Below, in pieces: positions 8,487 to 20,852 of a stretch of 64,000 bases of DNA. Every line of letters starts with the position of its first letter. Within the stretch, counting starts at the first letter, position 1. The stretch is taken from assembly GCF_002022275.1 (NCBI RefSeq), contig NZ_MSDF01000010.1, positions 44,067 to 108,066 on the forward strand. Reading direction: 5' to 3'. A program made the position numbers and the translations under genes. Below the pieces are notes generated by a model. That model made no database searches. It worked only from the letters and a program-made list of their open reading frames with translations, and was not told where the DNA came from. The stretch is from Pseudomonas fluorescens (lineage in GTDB: Bacteria; Pseudomonadota; Gammaproteobacteria; Pseudomonadales; Pseudomonadaceae).

Positions 8487-10523
8487 ATGCCACTGCGCCA
8501 GCGTCTTGAAAACCTACCGGTAGGGCAGAAATTGCTGGCCGCCTTGCTGGTGTTGTTGACCACCGTATTATTGGTAGCCAACCTGACGTTTATCAGCGCC
8601 GCGTACTGGATCTCCCAGGAGAGCATGGCGCCTCAGGCGTTGCAGGCCATTGGCCGGCTGGTATCCAACCCCTCGCTGGCCGCCGACGCCATCGAGTCGC
8701 CTGCCAAAGCCGAAGCGCTGCTCAATGAACTGACCAGCTACTCGCCGTTGCGCGCCGCCGCGCTTTACGACGGTGATGGCAACCGCCTGGCGCAGATGCA
8801 ACACGGCAACCGCCTGCACCTGCCGGACAACTACCGGCATATCGAAGCCTGGCGCATTACCGAGTTTCGCAGCAACCAGGTCATCACCCTGCCCCGCAAC
8901 GGCCAGCCTTCCGGGCACTTGCTGTTGGTCGCCAGCAGTGAGTTGCCGGTAGCGTTCTACACCGGCACGCTGACGGCCAGCCTGGGTATTCTGATTTTCA
9001 GTGTGTTGCTGTGGCTGGTCATCGCCCGGCAGATCAAACGCCTGATCACCCGCCCGATCCACGAACTCGAAGAGCTCTCGCGGCAAGTGACCCGCGAAGA
9101 GAACTACGCCCTGCGCGCCCGCCGGGGCAACCATGATGAAATCGGCAGCCTGGCGGAAGCCTTCAACACCATGTTGTCGCGTATCGAGGCCCGCGAGCAA
9201 CAGCTCAAACGCGCGCGCGATGATTCCCAAGCCGCCTATGATCAGGCTCAGGGGTTGGCCGAAGAAACCCGCCACACTAACCGCAAGCTGGAACTGGAAG
9301 TGCAGGTTCGCAGCAAGATCGAGAAGAAACTCACGGGTTTTCAGAACTACCTGAACAGCATCATCGACTCCATGCCCTCGGCGCTGATCGCCCTGGACGA
9401 ACAGCTCTACGTAACCCAATGGAACCAGGAAGCCAGCGCACTTTCCGGCACACGCCTGGATGAGGCGCTGAACCAGCCGATCTTCCTCGCGTTCCAGCCG
9501 CTCAAGCCGTACCTGCCGCAAATCAAGGCCACAGTGGAGCAACACACGGTGGAACGGATTGAGCGCGTGACTTGGATCAAGGGCGATGAGGCCAAGCATT
9601 ACGCCCTGACCTTTTACCCGTTGATGGGCGGCGCCGGGCGCGGCGTGGTAATCCGGATCGACGACATCACTCAGCGCCTGTCCCTGGAAGAAATGATGGT
9701 GCAGTCGGAGAAAATGCTCTCCGTCGGCGGCCTCGCTGCGGGCATGGCCCATGAAATCAACAATCCGCTGGGAGCGATCCTGCATAACGTGCAGAACATC
9801 CGCCGCCGCCTGTCGCCCGACCTGCCGAAGAACCTGGAGCACGCCGAACAGGCGGGCATCGAGCTGGACACCGTCAACCGTTACCTGCAAGGCCGCGAAG
9901 TGCCACAACTGCTCGACGGCATTCAACAGGCCGGTGCGCGTGCGGCGAAGATCGTCACCCATATGCTCAGTTTCAGCCGCCTGAGCAATCGCCAGATGGC
10001 GCCCTGTGATTTGCCGGCGCTGATCGATCAGGCAGTAGACATTGCCGGTAACGACTTTGACCTGACCATCGGCTTCGACTTCAAGGGCCAGGCGATCATC
10101 CGTCAGTTCGACCCACAACTGGGCCCGGTGCCCGGCACCGCCAACGAGCTTGAGCAAGTGTTGCTCAACCTGCTGAAAAACGCCGCCCAGGCGATCCACC
10201 TGCGTGAAGACGACAGCGAGCCGGGGCGCATCATTCTGCGCACCCGCCTGAACCCGCCATGGGCGGAGATCCAGGTGGAAGACAACGGCATCGGCATGAG
10301 CGAGAACGTGCGCAAACGCACCTTCGAGCCGTTCTTCACCACCAAGGAAATCGGCCAGGGCACCGGGCTCGGGCTGTCAGTGTCGTATTTCATCATTACC
10401 AACAACCATAAGGGCCAGATGGAGGTGCACTCCACCGTCGGCCAGGGCACCTGCTTCACCCTGCGCCTGCCCTTGGCCGGCAGCCAATTACCCTCCCACG
10501 AACTCACCAGACTGGAGCAATGA
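8487..10523 (+). CDS. hybrid-free PAS sensor histidine kinase
   Basis: A 678-residue inner-membrane histidine kinase. Order: TM1 (about 15-38), periplasmic sensor (39-159), TM2 (160-181), HAMP (182-236), coiled coil, PAS (about 285-400), HisKA with H422 in GMAHEINNPLG, and HATPase with N-box (NELEQVLLNLLKNAAQAI), VEDNGIGM, FEPFFTTK and GQGTGLGLSVSY. No receiver domain and no regulator gene lie beside it. The start at 8487 gives a positive N-terminus before TM1; the frame extends further upstream but overlaps panE. It corresponds in position to the P. aeruginosa PA4398 kinase, which I recall being linked to swarming and biofilm. Its stop lies 3 bases before the next gene. Confidence 0.92.
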   Translation: MPLRQRLENLPVGQKLLAALLVLLTTVLLVANLTFISAAYWISQESMAPQALQAIGRLVSNPSLAADAIESPAKAEALLNELTSYSPLRAAALYDGDGNRLAQMQHGNRLHLPDNYRHIEAWRITEFRSNQVITLPRNGQPSGHLLLVASSELPVAFYTGTLTASLGILIFSVLLWLVIARQIKRLITRPIHELEELSRQVTREENYALRARRGNHDEIGSLAEAFNTMLSRIEAREQQLKRARDDSQAAYDQAQGLAEETRHTNRKLELEVQVRSKIEKKLTGFQNYLNSIIDSMPSALIALDEQLYVTQWNQEASALSGTRLDEALNQPIFLAFQPLKPYLPQIKATVEQHTVERIERVTWIKGDEAKHYALTFYPLMGGAGRGVVIRIDDITQRLSLEEMMVQSEKMLSVGGLAAGMAHEINNPLGAILHNVQNIRRRLSPDLPKNLEHAEQAGIELDTVNRYLQGREVPQLLDGIQQAGARAAKIVTHMLSFSRLSNRQMAPCDLPALIDQAVDIAGNDFDLTIGFDFKGQAIIRQFDPQLGPVPGTANELEQVLLNLLKNAAQAIHLREDDSEPGRIILRTRLNPPWAEIQVEDNGIGMSENVRKRTFEPFFTTKEIGQGTGLGLSVSYFIITNNHKGQMEVHSTVGQGTCFTLRLPLAGSQLPSHELTRLEQ

Positions 10524-10525
10524 CC

Positions 10526-11104
10526 ATGGGCTTTCGCCTGTCGAAGATCTACACCCGTACCGGCGACAAGGGCGAGACCGGCCTGGGCGACGGCCGCCGC
10601 GTGCCCAAGGACCACCCGCGTGTGGAAGCCATAGGCGAAGTCGACACGCTGAACAGCCAGCTGGGTTTGCTGTTGGCCAACCTGGAAGAACAAAGCGGCC
10701 AGCATCCGGAATTGAAGGATGTCATCGAGGTGCTCACACCCTGCCAGCATCGGCTGTTTGACCTCGGCGGAGAGCTGGCGATGCCGGTGTACAAAGCGCT
10801 GAATGCGGCGGAAGTCGATCGGCTGGAAGCGGTGATTGACCGCTGGAACGAAGAAGTCGGGCCGCTAGAGAACTTCATATTGCCCGGTGGCTCGGCGCTG
10901 ATCGCCCAAGCTCATGTGTGCCGCAGCCTGGCGCGAGGTGCGGAGCGGCGGTGTCAGCAGTTGAATGCGGTGGAGCCGCTGGAAGGCGTGGGGCTTTCGT
11001 ATATCAACCGGTTGTCGGATTTGTTGTTTGTGGCGGCCAGGGTGATTGCCAAGCGTCAAGGAGTCGCGGAAGTGCTGTGGCAGGCGGCGGCTAAGCCCCA
11101 CTGA
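10526..11104 (+). CDS. cob(I)alamin adenosyltransferase, PduO type
   Basis: A 192-residue ATP:cob(I)alamin (or cobyrinate diamide) adenosyltransferase that makes the adenosyl form of B12. Diagnostic features are YTRTGDKGETGLGDGRRVPK near the N-terminus (ATP and metal site), VEAIGEVDTLNSQLG, and SYINRLSDLLFVAARV near the C-terminus. Two starts are possible. The ATG at 10526 has GGAG at good spacing; the one at 10520 is too close to it. It is translationally close to the upstream kinase gene, which suggests a shared mRNA. Whether it acts in de novo synthesis or salvage cannot be told here. Confidence 0.95.
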   Translation: MGFRLSKIYTRTGDKGETGLGDGRRVPKDHPRVEAIGEVDTLNSQLGLLLANLEEQSGQHPELKDVIEVLTPCQHRLFDLGGELAMPVYKALNAAEVDRLEAVIDRWNEEVGPLENFILPGGSALIAQAHVCRSLARGAERRCQQLNAVEPLEGVGLSYINRLSDLLFVAARVIAKRQGVAEVLWQAAAKPH

Positions 11105-11112
11105 TGTTTATA

Positions 11113-11219
11113 GATCGTTCCCACGCTCCGCGTGGGAATGCAGCCCAGGACGCTCCGCGTCCCGAAGCGTGACGCAGAGCGTCACAAGAGGCATTCCCAC
11201 GCGGAGCGTAGGAACGATC
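11113..11219. repeat. multi-hairpin intergenic palindromic repeat
   Basis: About 107 bases built from four small palindromes. Two outer 29-base arms (11113-11141 and 11191-11219, each containing CCCACG...CGTGGG) are near-perfect inverted copies of each other. Between them are GGACGCTCCGCGTCC (11148-11162) and GTGACGCAGAGCGTCAC (11169-11185). It differs from the REPINs elsewhere in the window and lies between convergent genes. Confidence 0.85.
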
Positions 11220-11222
11220 GCA

Positions 11223-12167
11223 TCAAACCTCAGGCCAAAACGCCCGAATCCCCGCCACACCCTGAGCCCCAGCCTCCCAAGCCTTCTCCCGCTCGGCAGG
11301 CCCAACCCCGCCCAGCAAAAACACCGGCTTGCTGAAGCCCTGGATCAACTCCGCCGCCTGCTCCCAGCCCAACGGCTGAGCATCCGGATGCGTCTGGGTC
11401 GGCTGCACCGGCGACAGCGTGACAAAATCCACGTCCATCATTTCTGCCAGCGCCAGCTCTTCGGCGTTATGACACGACGCCGCCAGCCAGCGATCCTTCG
11501 GCAGCGGCCGGCCCTTGCTTGCGTATTTACGCAGTTGCGCCGACGTCATGTGCCAGCCGGCTGAAGGAAAATCCCCCAACCATTCAAATGGCCCCTTGAG
11601 CATCAGTTGCGCCTTGCCCGCGCACAGCCCTGCCGCGTCCACCGCCAGGTCACGGTATTTGGGGTCATAACCGTTGGGCGCACGCAGTTGAACCAGCTTG
11701 ATGCCACCGGCAATGGCTTTCTGGATACCGCGCAACAGTGTCGGCGTTTCCAGTTCGCCCGGCGTAATCAGGTACTCGGCAGGTAAACGCGCGGCCGCCA
11801 CAATCGGGGCATTGGCCGCCGGGAACTCGTAGTTGATCAGATCCCGAGGCGCGACCCATTCCAGCGGCTGCCCTTCGACACCCTGGGGTTCACCGGAAAA
11901 GGCCGAAACTTCCCAGACGTCCAGCAACACCTGCTTGTCCGGGTAGTCATGTTGCACCTTGATCAATGGCCGCGCCGTGGTGACCTGAATACCCAACTCT
12001 TCCTGCAATTCGCGGGACAAGGCCGTAGCGACCGATTCATCGGCCTCCACTTTTCCGCCGGGAAACTCCCACAGGCCGCCCTGGTGCTGAGTATCGGCGC
12101 GGCGCGCCAGCAGTATCCTGCCGTCAACGCCGCGGATCACCGCTGCTGCTACATGCACTCGTTTCAC
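11223..12167 (-). CDS. Nudix hydrolase fused to thiamine-phosphate-synthase-like domain
   Basis: A 314-residue two-domain protein. Residues 1-125 are a MutT-like Nudix hydrolase with a complete Nudix box at 38-60 (GKVEADES...RELQEELGI), expected to clean 8-oxo-dGTP or similar nucleotides. Residues about 130-310 form a ThiE/TenI-like TIM barrel (LITPGELE..., GIKLVQLRAPN, HMTSAQL, LSPVQPTQTHPDAQPLGW, VFLLGGVGP). A GTG start at 12167 with AGAGGA eight bases upstream is chosen; the longer frame back to 12260 overlaps argJ. It lies 20 bases after argJ and is likely in one operon with it. Whether the second domain is catalytic is unknown. Confidence 0.92.
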   Translation of the reverse strand: MKRVHVAAAVIRGVDGRILLARRADTQHQGGLWEFPGGKVEADESVATALSRELQEELGIQVTTARPLIKVQHDYPDKQVLLDVWEVSAFSGEPQGVEGQPLEWVAPRDLINYEFPAANAPIVAAARLPAEYLITPGELETPTLLRGIQKAIAGGIKLVQLRAPNGYDPKYRDLAVDAAGLCAGKAQLMLKGPFEWLGDFPSAGWHMTSAQLRKYASKGRPLPKDRWLAASCHNAEELALAEMMDVDFVTLSPVQPTQTHPDAQPLGWEQAAELIQGFSKPVFLLGGVGPAEREKAWEAGAQGVAGIRAFWPEV

Positions 12168-12187
12168 CGCGCTTATCCTCTCTGCTA

Positions 12188-13405
12188 TCAGGTACGGTAT
12201 TCCGCGTTGATCTTCACGTACTCGTGGGACAGGTCGGTGGTCCAGATGGTTTCGCTGCATGCGCCGCGACCCAGCTCGATGCGGATGGTGATTTCTTCCT
12301 GCTGCATCACCGCCGAGCCCTGGGCTTCGGTGTAGGTTTCAGCACGGGCGCCACGGCTGGCGATGCACACATCACCCAGGAACACGTCAATTTTGCTCAC
12401 GTCCAGATCCGGCACACCCGCACGGCCAACGGCTGCCAGGATACGGCCCCAGTTCGGGTCGGAGGCGAACAACGCAGTCTTGATCAGCGGCGAGTGAGCC
12501 ACGGTGTAGCCCACGTCCAGGCATTCCTGGTGGTTGCCGCCGCCATTGACTTCAACGGTGACAAACTTGGTCGCGCCTTCGCCGTCACGCACGATGGCCT
12601 GGGCCACGTCCATGCACACTTCAAACACCGCCTGCTTCAACGCAGTGAACAGCGGGCCGCTGGCCGAGGTGATTTCCGGCAAGTCGGCCTGGCCGGTGGC
12701 GATCAGCATGCAGCAGTCGTTGGTCGAGGTGTCGCCATCGATGGTGATGCGGTTGAACGACTTGTTGGCGCCGTCCAGGATCAGGCTGTGCAGCACGTCG
12801 CGGGAGACTTTGGCGTCGGTGGCGATGTAGCCGAGCATGGTCGCCATGTTCGGGCGGATCATGCCCGCGCCTTTGCTGATACCGGTCACGGTCACGGTTA
12901 CGCCATCGTGCACAAACTGACGGCTCGCGCCCTTTGGCAAGGTGTCGGTGGTCATGATGCCGGTGGCGGCCGCTGCCCAGTTATCCACAGACAGGTCATC
13001 CAGCGCGGCTTGCATGGCGCCTTCGATTTTTTCGACCGGCAGCGGCTCACCGATGACGCCGGTGGAGTACGGCAGCACCTGGCTGGCATCAACCCCGGCA
13101 ATCTGGGCGAGCTTGGCGCAGGTACGCGCAGCCGCCACCAGGCCCGGCTCGCCGGTGCCGGCGTTGGCATTACCGGTGTTGGTCAGCAGGTAACGGATGT
13201 TGCCGGCCACTCGTTGCTTGGCCAGGATCACCGGCGCTGCGCAGAACGCATTGAGGGTGAACACACCGGCGACGGTCGAGCCTTCGGCACAGCGCATCAC
13301 CACCACATCTTTGCGCCCAGGACGCTTGATGCCGGCCGAAGCGATACCGAGTTCAAAACCGGCAACCGGGTGCAATGTGGGCAAAGGACCAAGACCAACA
13401 GCCAT
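12188..13405 (-). CDS. argJ: bifunctional glutamate N-acetyltransferase / ornithine acetyltransferase
   Basis: ArgJ transfers acetyl from N-acetylornithine to glutamate in arginine synthesis. The 405-residue precursor cleaves itself between A188 and T189 in [13 protein letters not shown], and T189 becomes the nucleophile. Other signatures are [21 protein letters not shown] and the terminal [20 protein letters not shown] lies upstream of the ATG at 13405. It sits between secA (upstream, past a terminator) and the Nudix-fusion gene (downstream, 20 bases). Confidence 0.97.
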   Translation of the reverse strand: MAVGLGPLPTLHPVAGFELGIASAGIKRPGRKDVVVMRCAEGSTVAGVFTLNAFCAAPVILAKQRVAGNIRYLLTNTGNANAGTGEPGLVAAARTCAKLAQIAGVDASQVLPYSTGVIGEPLPVEKIEGAMQAALDDLSVDNWAAAATGIMTTDTLPKGASRQFVHDGVTVTVTGISKGAGMIRPNMATMLGYIATDAKVSRDVLHSLILDGANKSFNRITIDGDTSTNDCCMLIATGQADLPEITSASGPLFTALKQAVFEVCMDVAQAIVRDGEGATKFVTVEVNGGGNHQECLDVGYTVAHSPLIKTALFASDPNWGRILAAVGRAGVPDLDVSKIDVFLGDVCIASRGARAETYTEAQGSAVMQQEEITIRIELGRGACSETIWTTDLSHEYVKINAEYRT

Positions 13406-13465
13406 GAATGCGCTCCTTAAAAATAGGTGATGTCTGTGCCGTCGTAAGCGACGGTGAAATTAATG

Positions 13466-13500
13466 GCAAAACGCCGCGACGGCAAAAGCCGGTCGCGGCG
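13466..13500 (-). terminator. rho-independent terminator after secA
   Basis: On the minus strand, a 9-base stem CGCCGCGAC/GTCGCGGCG is followed by TTTT. It separates secA from argJ, so argJ needs its own promoter or read-through. Confidence 0.75.
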
Positions 13501-13528
13501 CAGGGTGTTGCAGCGTCAGGCAAAAATC

Positions 13529-16264
<2,736 letters not shown>

Positions 16265-16569
16265 ATCGGCAGGTTCTTCCACACATAGGGATGGAGGGCG
16301 CACCGTGAGTGGCCCGAGCAGCCCTCACGGCCGCATGCGAACGCGCATTCTACCCGGATTCGTGGGTGAGGAAAGTGGCGTTGTTCCCCGATGCTGGCAT
16401 GGTGCTGTGAGAGGGCCTGTTTAAAATAAGGGCTTTTGCTGGAACTTCAACCCATGGAGCGCAGAAGTTACCTATTGATTTCACGGCTCAAGCCCGGTCA
16501 GCGCTTTGCCAGGGGGCACACAGACGCTTTCTGCTAAGATGGCGGCTCTGTTACTTAAGGTGTCTAAAC
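16265..16569. promoter_or_regulatory. divergent promoter region, secA / DUF721 gene
   Basis: 305 bases with no supported gene. It carries the promoters of secA (leftward) and the DUF721 gene (rightward). I find no convincing box, repeat or SecM-like arrest peptide. Confidence 0.4.
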
Positions 16570-17025
16570 ATGGCATTTCGCCCTCTTACAGCCCGCGCCC
16601 CCGGCGCGTTGCTTCGCGAAGCCAAGCCGTTGAAAGCCATCTTCGGCCACGCGCAACGCTTGGGCCATTTGCAACGCCTGGTCGACAGCCAACTGCAACC
16701 GGCGGCACGTGAACATTGTCATGTAGCGTCCTGGCGTGAAGGCAATTTGCTGTTAATTGTCACCGACGGCCATTGGGCGACCCGTTTGCGCTATCAACAA
16801 AAACGCCTGCAGCGGCAGTTGATGGCCTTTGATGAGTTTGCCAGTTTGACGCGCATTCAATTCAAGGTGCAGCCGCCCACCGTGCAGCAAGGCGCGGTCG
16901 GGCACACGATGGACCTTTCGGAAAATGCGGCCGAAACCATTCAGGCTACGGCCGACGGGATCAGCGACCCAGGTTTGCGCGCAGCGCTGGAGCGGTTGGC
17001 CGCCCATGCCAGGCCCAAAACCTGA
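16570..17025 (+). CDS. DUF721 domain protein (DciA-like)
   Basis: A 151-residue protein with the DUF721 fold in its first 100 residues (PLKAIFGHAQRLGHLQRLVD..., VASWREGNLLLIVTDGHWATRLRYQQKRL). DUF721 includes DciA, which helps load the replicative helicase in bacteria that lack DnaC; Pseudomonas lacks DnaC, so this role is plausible but inferred. The C-terminal 40 residues are acidic, then helical. It is next to secA, as in other pseudomonads, and converges with the HerA-like gene, only 4 bases separating the stops. Confidence 0.85.
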   Translation: MAFRPLTARAPGALLREAKPLKAIFGHAQRLGHLQRLVDSQLQPAAREHCHVASWREGNLLLIVTDGHWATRLRYQQKRLQRQLMAFDEFASLTRIQFKVQPPTVQQGAVGHTMDLSENAAETIQATADGISDPGLRAALERLAAHARPKT

Positions 17026-17029
17026 CCGC

Positions 17030-18508
17030 CTACTTGCGCTTGCTGCCGCCGAGCAAGGAACCTAACAGACCACGCACCAGTTGACGACCCATCTGATTGG
17101 CGGCCTGCTGCATGGCTGATTTGAGTGCCTTGCCTGCCGTAGTCCCCAAAAATGCGCCCGCCTTGTCGGTGAAGCTCGGCTCCTCGGATGCCGGTTTGGC
17201 TTCCTCGGTCGGCCCGAGGTCCTTGCGCGCCATCAGCACTTCATAGGCAGACTCGCGGTCAATCGGCTTGTCATAGCGGCCCAGCAATGGCGAACTGGCG
17301 ATCAATGCCGCGCGCTCGGCTTCACTGAGTGGCCCGATCCGCGATTGCGGTGGCGCCACCAGCACGCGCTGGACGACTTCCGGCGTGCCCTTTTCCTGCA
17401 GGGTGCCCACCAACGCCTCACCCGTGCCCAGTTCGGTCAGTACCGACAACGCATCGAAAGCCGGATTAGGTCGGAAACCATCCGCCACCGCCCTCAGGGA
17501 TTTCTGTTCTTTCGTGGTGAAAGCGCGCAAGCCGTGCTGGATGCGCAAGCCCAGTTGCGCCAACACCGTGTCAGGCAAATCCCCCGGCGATTGCGTGACG
17601 AAATACACACCCACGCCTTTAGAGCGAATCAGACGCACCACTTGCTCCAGACGATCCTGCAACGCCTTGGGCGTATCGGCGAACAGCAAGTGCGCCTCGT
17701 CGAAAAACAGCGCCAACAGCGGTTTGTCGGCATCCCCACGCTCCGGCAGTTGCTCGAACAGCTCGGCCAACAGCCACAGCAAGAAGGTTGCATAGACCTT
17801 GGGCGCCTCATGCACCAGGCGGCTGGCGTCGAGCAAATGGATGCGCCCACGACCATCGCCGGCGGGTTGCAAGATATCTTCGAGTTGCAAGGCCGGCTCG
17901 CCAAACAGGGCTTCGGCGCCCTGCTGTTCCAGCACCGCCAAGCGCCGCAACAACGCCTGGCTGGAGCCGGTGGTCATCAAGGCGGCATCGTCGCCCAGCA
18001 GCTCCGGGTGATAACGCAGATGGTTGAGCAGAGCCTTGAGGTCCTTGAGGTCCAGCAGCAACAGGCCTTCGCGGTCCGCCACTTTGAACGTCGCGTACAG
18101 CGCCGATTGCTGGCTGTCGGTGAGTTCCAGCAGTGCGCCGAGCAATAAAGGGCCCATTTCACTGATGGTGGTGCGCAATGGATGACCGGATTGCCCGTGG
18201 ATATCCCACAGGGTTACCGGATAAGCCTTCGCCGTGTAATTAAGGAAGGGCATGCCCGCGATGCGTTCGGCCACCTTGCCCTGAGGGTTGGCCGCAGCAC
18301 CCAGGCCACAAAGGTCACCTTTGATGTCGGCCGCGAACACCGCCACACCCGCATCGCTGAACGCCTCCGCCAGACGCTGCAAGGTGACGGTTTTGCCCGT
18401 GCCTGTGGCGCCGGCAATCAACCCGTGACGGTTGGCCAGGCGCATGGCCTGGGCGATGGGCTGGCCGTCGAGACCGGCGCCGATAAGGAGTTGCGTGGAG
18501 TCAGGCAT
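17030..18508 (-). CDS. HerA/FtsK-like ATPase (DUF853, YjgR family)
   Basis: A 492-residue cytoplasmic P-loop ATPase of the HerA-FtsK group. Walker A is GATGTGKT (33-40) and the Walker B region is LLALFFDEAHLLFADTP. There is an arginine-rich sensor stretch (DRLEQVVRLIRSKGVGVYFVTQSP). The C-terminal 70 residues are basic and glycine-rich (LVRGLLGSLLGGSKRK), which resembles E. coli YjgR. Its physiological substrate is unknown. Transcribed alone, with an upstream region of about 190 bases shared with the chemoreceptor gene. Confidence 0.92.
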   Translation of the reverse strand: MPDSTQLLIGAGLDGQPIAQAMRLANRHGLIAGATGTGKTVTLQRLAEAFSDAGVAVFAADIKGDLCGLGAAANPQGKVAERIAGMPFLNYTAKAYPVTLWDIHGQSGHPLRTTISEMGPLLLGALLELTDSQQSALYATFKVADREGLLLLDLKDLKALLNHLRYHPELLGDDAALMTTGSSQALLRRLAVLEQQGAEALFGEPALQLEDILQPAGDGRGRIHLLDASRLVHEAPKVYATFLLWLLAELFEQLPERGDADKPLLALFFDEAHLLFADTPKALQDRLEQVVRLIRSKGVGVYFVTQSPGDLPDTVLAQLGLRIQHGLRAFTTKEQKSLRAVADGFRPNPAFDALSVLTELGTGEALVGTLQEKGTPEVVQRVLVAPPQSRIGPLSEAERAALIASSPLLGRYDKPIDRESAYEVLMARKDLGPTEEAKPASEEPSFTDKAGAFLGTTAGKALKSAMQQAANQMGRQLVRGLLGSLLGGSKRK

Positions 18509-18701
18509 TTCGTCACCTATGGTTAAGCTTTAATGACACCAGGTCGATACAGACAGATGTGAGACCCACAAAGTCTAAAAATAGGTCAGATAGTTCCTAC
18601 AGGGACAAACGAGAAGTATCACACCTTTTTTGACGCTGCCATGTTGCGCATCCCACAAGGACGCGCTTCGGATATTAAGACCTTAGCGGACCCTACAGGC
18701 C

Positions 18702-20594
18702 ATGAATAAAAATCTGCGCTTCAGCCACAAAATCCTGCTTGCAGCCTCCCTTATCGTCATCGCCGCCTTCGCACTGTTTACCCTCTACAACGACTACCTG
18801 CAACGCAACGCGATCCGCGACGACCTCAATAATTACCTGCACGAAATGGGCGATGTCACCGCCAGCAATATTCAAACCTGGCTCACCGGGCGCATTGCCC
18901 TGGTGGAAAACGCAGCACAAAACATCGCCATCAACCCAGAAACCAGCGCGGCGGCAACCCTGCTGGAACAGAAAGCCCTGACGTCCTCGTTCATGGCGAC
19001 CTACGTGGGCGACAGCAAAGGTGCCTTCACCATTCGCCCCGACACCAAGATGCCCGACGGCTTCGACCCTCGCGTTCGCCCTTGGTACACCGGCGCGCAG
19101 AGCAGCAACGGCTCAACGTTGACCGAACCTTATATCGACGCCGCCACCGGGCAGTTGATCATTTCCATCGCCACGCCCAGCGCGACCAAATCCGGCCAGA
19201 GCGTCGGCGTGGTGGGCGGTGACCTGAGCCTGCAAACCCTTGTGGATAACATCGGTGCACTGAACTTCGGTGGCATGGGCTATGCGTTCCTGGTCAGTGC
19301 CGACGGCAAAGTGCTGGTACACCCGGACAAGAGTCTGGTGATGAAGACGTTGGCGGATGTGTATCCGAAAAACACACCGAAAATCAGCGGTGGCTTCAGC
19401 GAAGTCGAAGCCAACGGCAGAGACAACATCGTGACCTTTACCCCGATCAAAGGCCTGCCGTCGGTAAAATGGTACCTGGGCATTTCGGTAGATAAAGACA
19501 AGTCCTTCGCCATGCTCAGCCAATTTCGCACCTCGGCAGTGATCGCCACGCTGATTGCCGTGGTGATTATCATCGCGCTGCTGGGCATGCTGATCCGTGT
19601 ACTCCTGCAACCCTTGCACGTGATGACGCGCGCCATGCAGGACATCGCCGACGGCGAAGGCGACCTGACGCGCCGCCTGACCATCCAGAACCACGATGAA
19701 TTCGGCACGCTGGGAAATGCGTTCAACCGTTTCGTGGAGCGGATTCATACGTCGATTCGCGAAGTATCCTCCGCCACCCAACAGGTCAACGAGGTTGCCC
19801 TGCGCGTGGTCAGCGCCTCCAACTCTTCGATGGTCAATTCCGACGAACAGGCCAACCGCACCAACAGCGTGGCCGCTGCGATCAATGAATTGGGCGCCGC
19901 CGCCCAGGAAATCGCGCGCAATGCGGCACAAGCCTCGCACCAGGCCAGCGACGCGCGGCAGTTGGCGGAGGATGGCCAGCAGGTGGTGGAGCGCAATATC
20001 AAGGCGATGAACCAGCTGTCTCAGATGATCAGCGCGTCCAGCAGCAATATCGAAGCGCTCAATAGCAAGACGGTGAATATCGGGCAGATTCTTGAAGTGA
20101 TCACCAGCATCTCCCAGCAAACCAACCTGCTGGCGCTGAACGCTGCGATCGAAGCCGCCCGCGCCGGGGAAGCCGGGCGCGGTTTTGCGGTGGTGGCCGA
20201 TGAGGTACGCAACCTGGCGCATCGCACTCAGGAATCGGCGCAGCAAGTTCAGAAGATGATCGAAGAGCTGCAAGTCGGCGCACGGGAATCGGTCAGCACC
20301 ATGAGTGAGAGCCAACGCCACAGCCTGGAAAGCGTGGACATCGCCAACTTGGCGGGGGAACGCCTGAACAGCGTGACCCAGCGCATCGGCGAGATCGACG
20401 GCATGAACCAGTCGGTTGCCACCGCCACCGAGGAACAGACCTCCGTGGTGGAGTCGATCAACATGGACATCACCGAGATCAACACCCTCAATCAGGAGGG
20501 TGTGGAAAACCTGCAATCAACCCTGCGCGCCTGTACCGACCTGGAACAACAGGCGTCGCGCTTGAAGCAGTTAGTGGGCAGTTTCCGGATCTGA
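18702..20594 (+). CDS. methyl-accepting chemotaxis protein, amino-acid dCache type (PctA-like)
   Basis: A 630-residue chemoreceptor. TM1 is about 10-28, a periplasmic double-Cache sensor follows to about 275, then TM2 (about 280-300), HAMP, and a signalling domain with the hairpin [34 protein letters not shown]. The sensor carries the residues of the amino-acid-binding dCache motif: [15 protein letters not shown] and GVVGGDLSL. The overall sequence is very close to PctA of P. aeruginosa, which senses most proteinogenic amino acids. It converges with a small gene 5 bases away. Confidence 0.94.
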   Translation: MNKNLRFSHKILLAASLIVIAAFALFTLYNDYLQRNAIRDDLNNYLHEMGDVTASNIQTWLTGRIALVENAAQNIAINPETSAAATLLEQKALTSSFMATYVGDSKGAFTIRPDTKMPDGFDPRVRPWYTGAQSSNGSTLTEPYIDAATGQLIISIATPSATKSGQSVGVVGGDLSLQTLVDNIGALNFGGMGYAFLVSADGKVLVHPDKSLVMKTLADVYPKNTPKISGGFSEVEANGRDNIVTFTPIKGLPSVKWYLGISVDKDKSFAMLSQFRTSAVIATLIAVVIIIALLGMLIRVLLQPLHVMTRAMQDIADGEGDLTRRLTIQNHDEFGTLGNAFNRFVERIHTSIREVSSATQQVNEVALRVVSASNSSMVNSDEQANRTNSVAAAINELGAAAQEIARNAAQASHQASDARQLAEDGQQVVERNIKAMNQLSQMISASSSNIEALNSKTVNIGQILEVITSISQQTNLLALNAAIEAARAGEAGRGFAVVADEVRNLAHRTQESAQQVQKMIEELQVGARESVSTMSESQRHSLESVDIANLAGERLNSVTQRIGEIDGMNQSVATATEEQTSVVESINMDITEINTLNQEGVENLQSTLRACTDLEQQASRLKQLVGSFRI

Positions 20595-20599
20595 TCCCC

Positions 20600-20764
20600 T
20601 CACTCGTGCTCGGACGGGCCCTTCTCTTGCTCCCAAAGCTCGGCGGCACCCGGAAACTCGGTGCCGTCCTCAGCATCAAGGTCATCCGGGTCAAACCGGC
20701 TCAAGCAGCCCTCCCCCAGGGTTGCCGGGGCTTTGGAGGTGGCTTTGTCCAGAGGGTCGCTCAT
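20600..20764 (-). CDS. small acidic conserved protein, 54 residues
   Basis: An unrecognised 54-residue gene starting MSDPLDKATSKAPATLGEG and ending EKGPSEHE. The codon-consistent frame starts at ATG 20764 with AGGA eight bases upstream and stops at 20600. It is acidic (a D/E-rich middle around FDPDDLDAEDGTEFPG) and has one cysteine and no membrane segment. It lies between the end of the chemoreceptor gene and the purU terminator, in the same direction as purU. It resembles short conserved Pseudomonas proteins in my memory, but no function is known. Confidence 0.7.
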   Translation of the reverse strand: MSDPLDKATSKAPATLGEGCLSRFDPDDLDAEDGTEFPGAAELWEQEKGPSEHE

Positions 20765-20790
20765 CGTTCAATCCTCAATAGCAAACAATG

Positions 20791-20830
20791 AAAAAGGGCC
20801 TGGGACGATTTAACGCCCAGGCCCTTTTTT
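20791..20830. terminator. bidirectional rho-independent terminator
   Basis: A strong stem, AAAAAGGGCCTGGG paired with CCCAGGCCCTTTTTT, around a 13-base loop. It closes purU on the minus strand and lies just upstream of the 54-residue gene. Confidence 0.93.
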
Positions 20831-20852
20831 GATCAATCAAATGCCGTCGGTA

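Noticed and set aside
8568..10199. A 543-codon minus-strand frame
   Set aside because: Opposite the sensor kinase gene, which has a full set of kinase motifs; the frame itself shows none.
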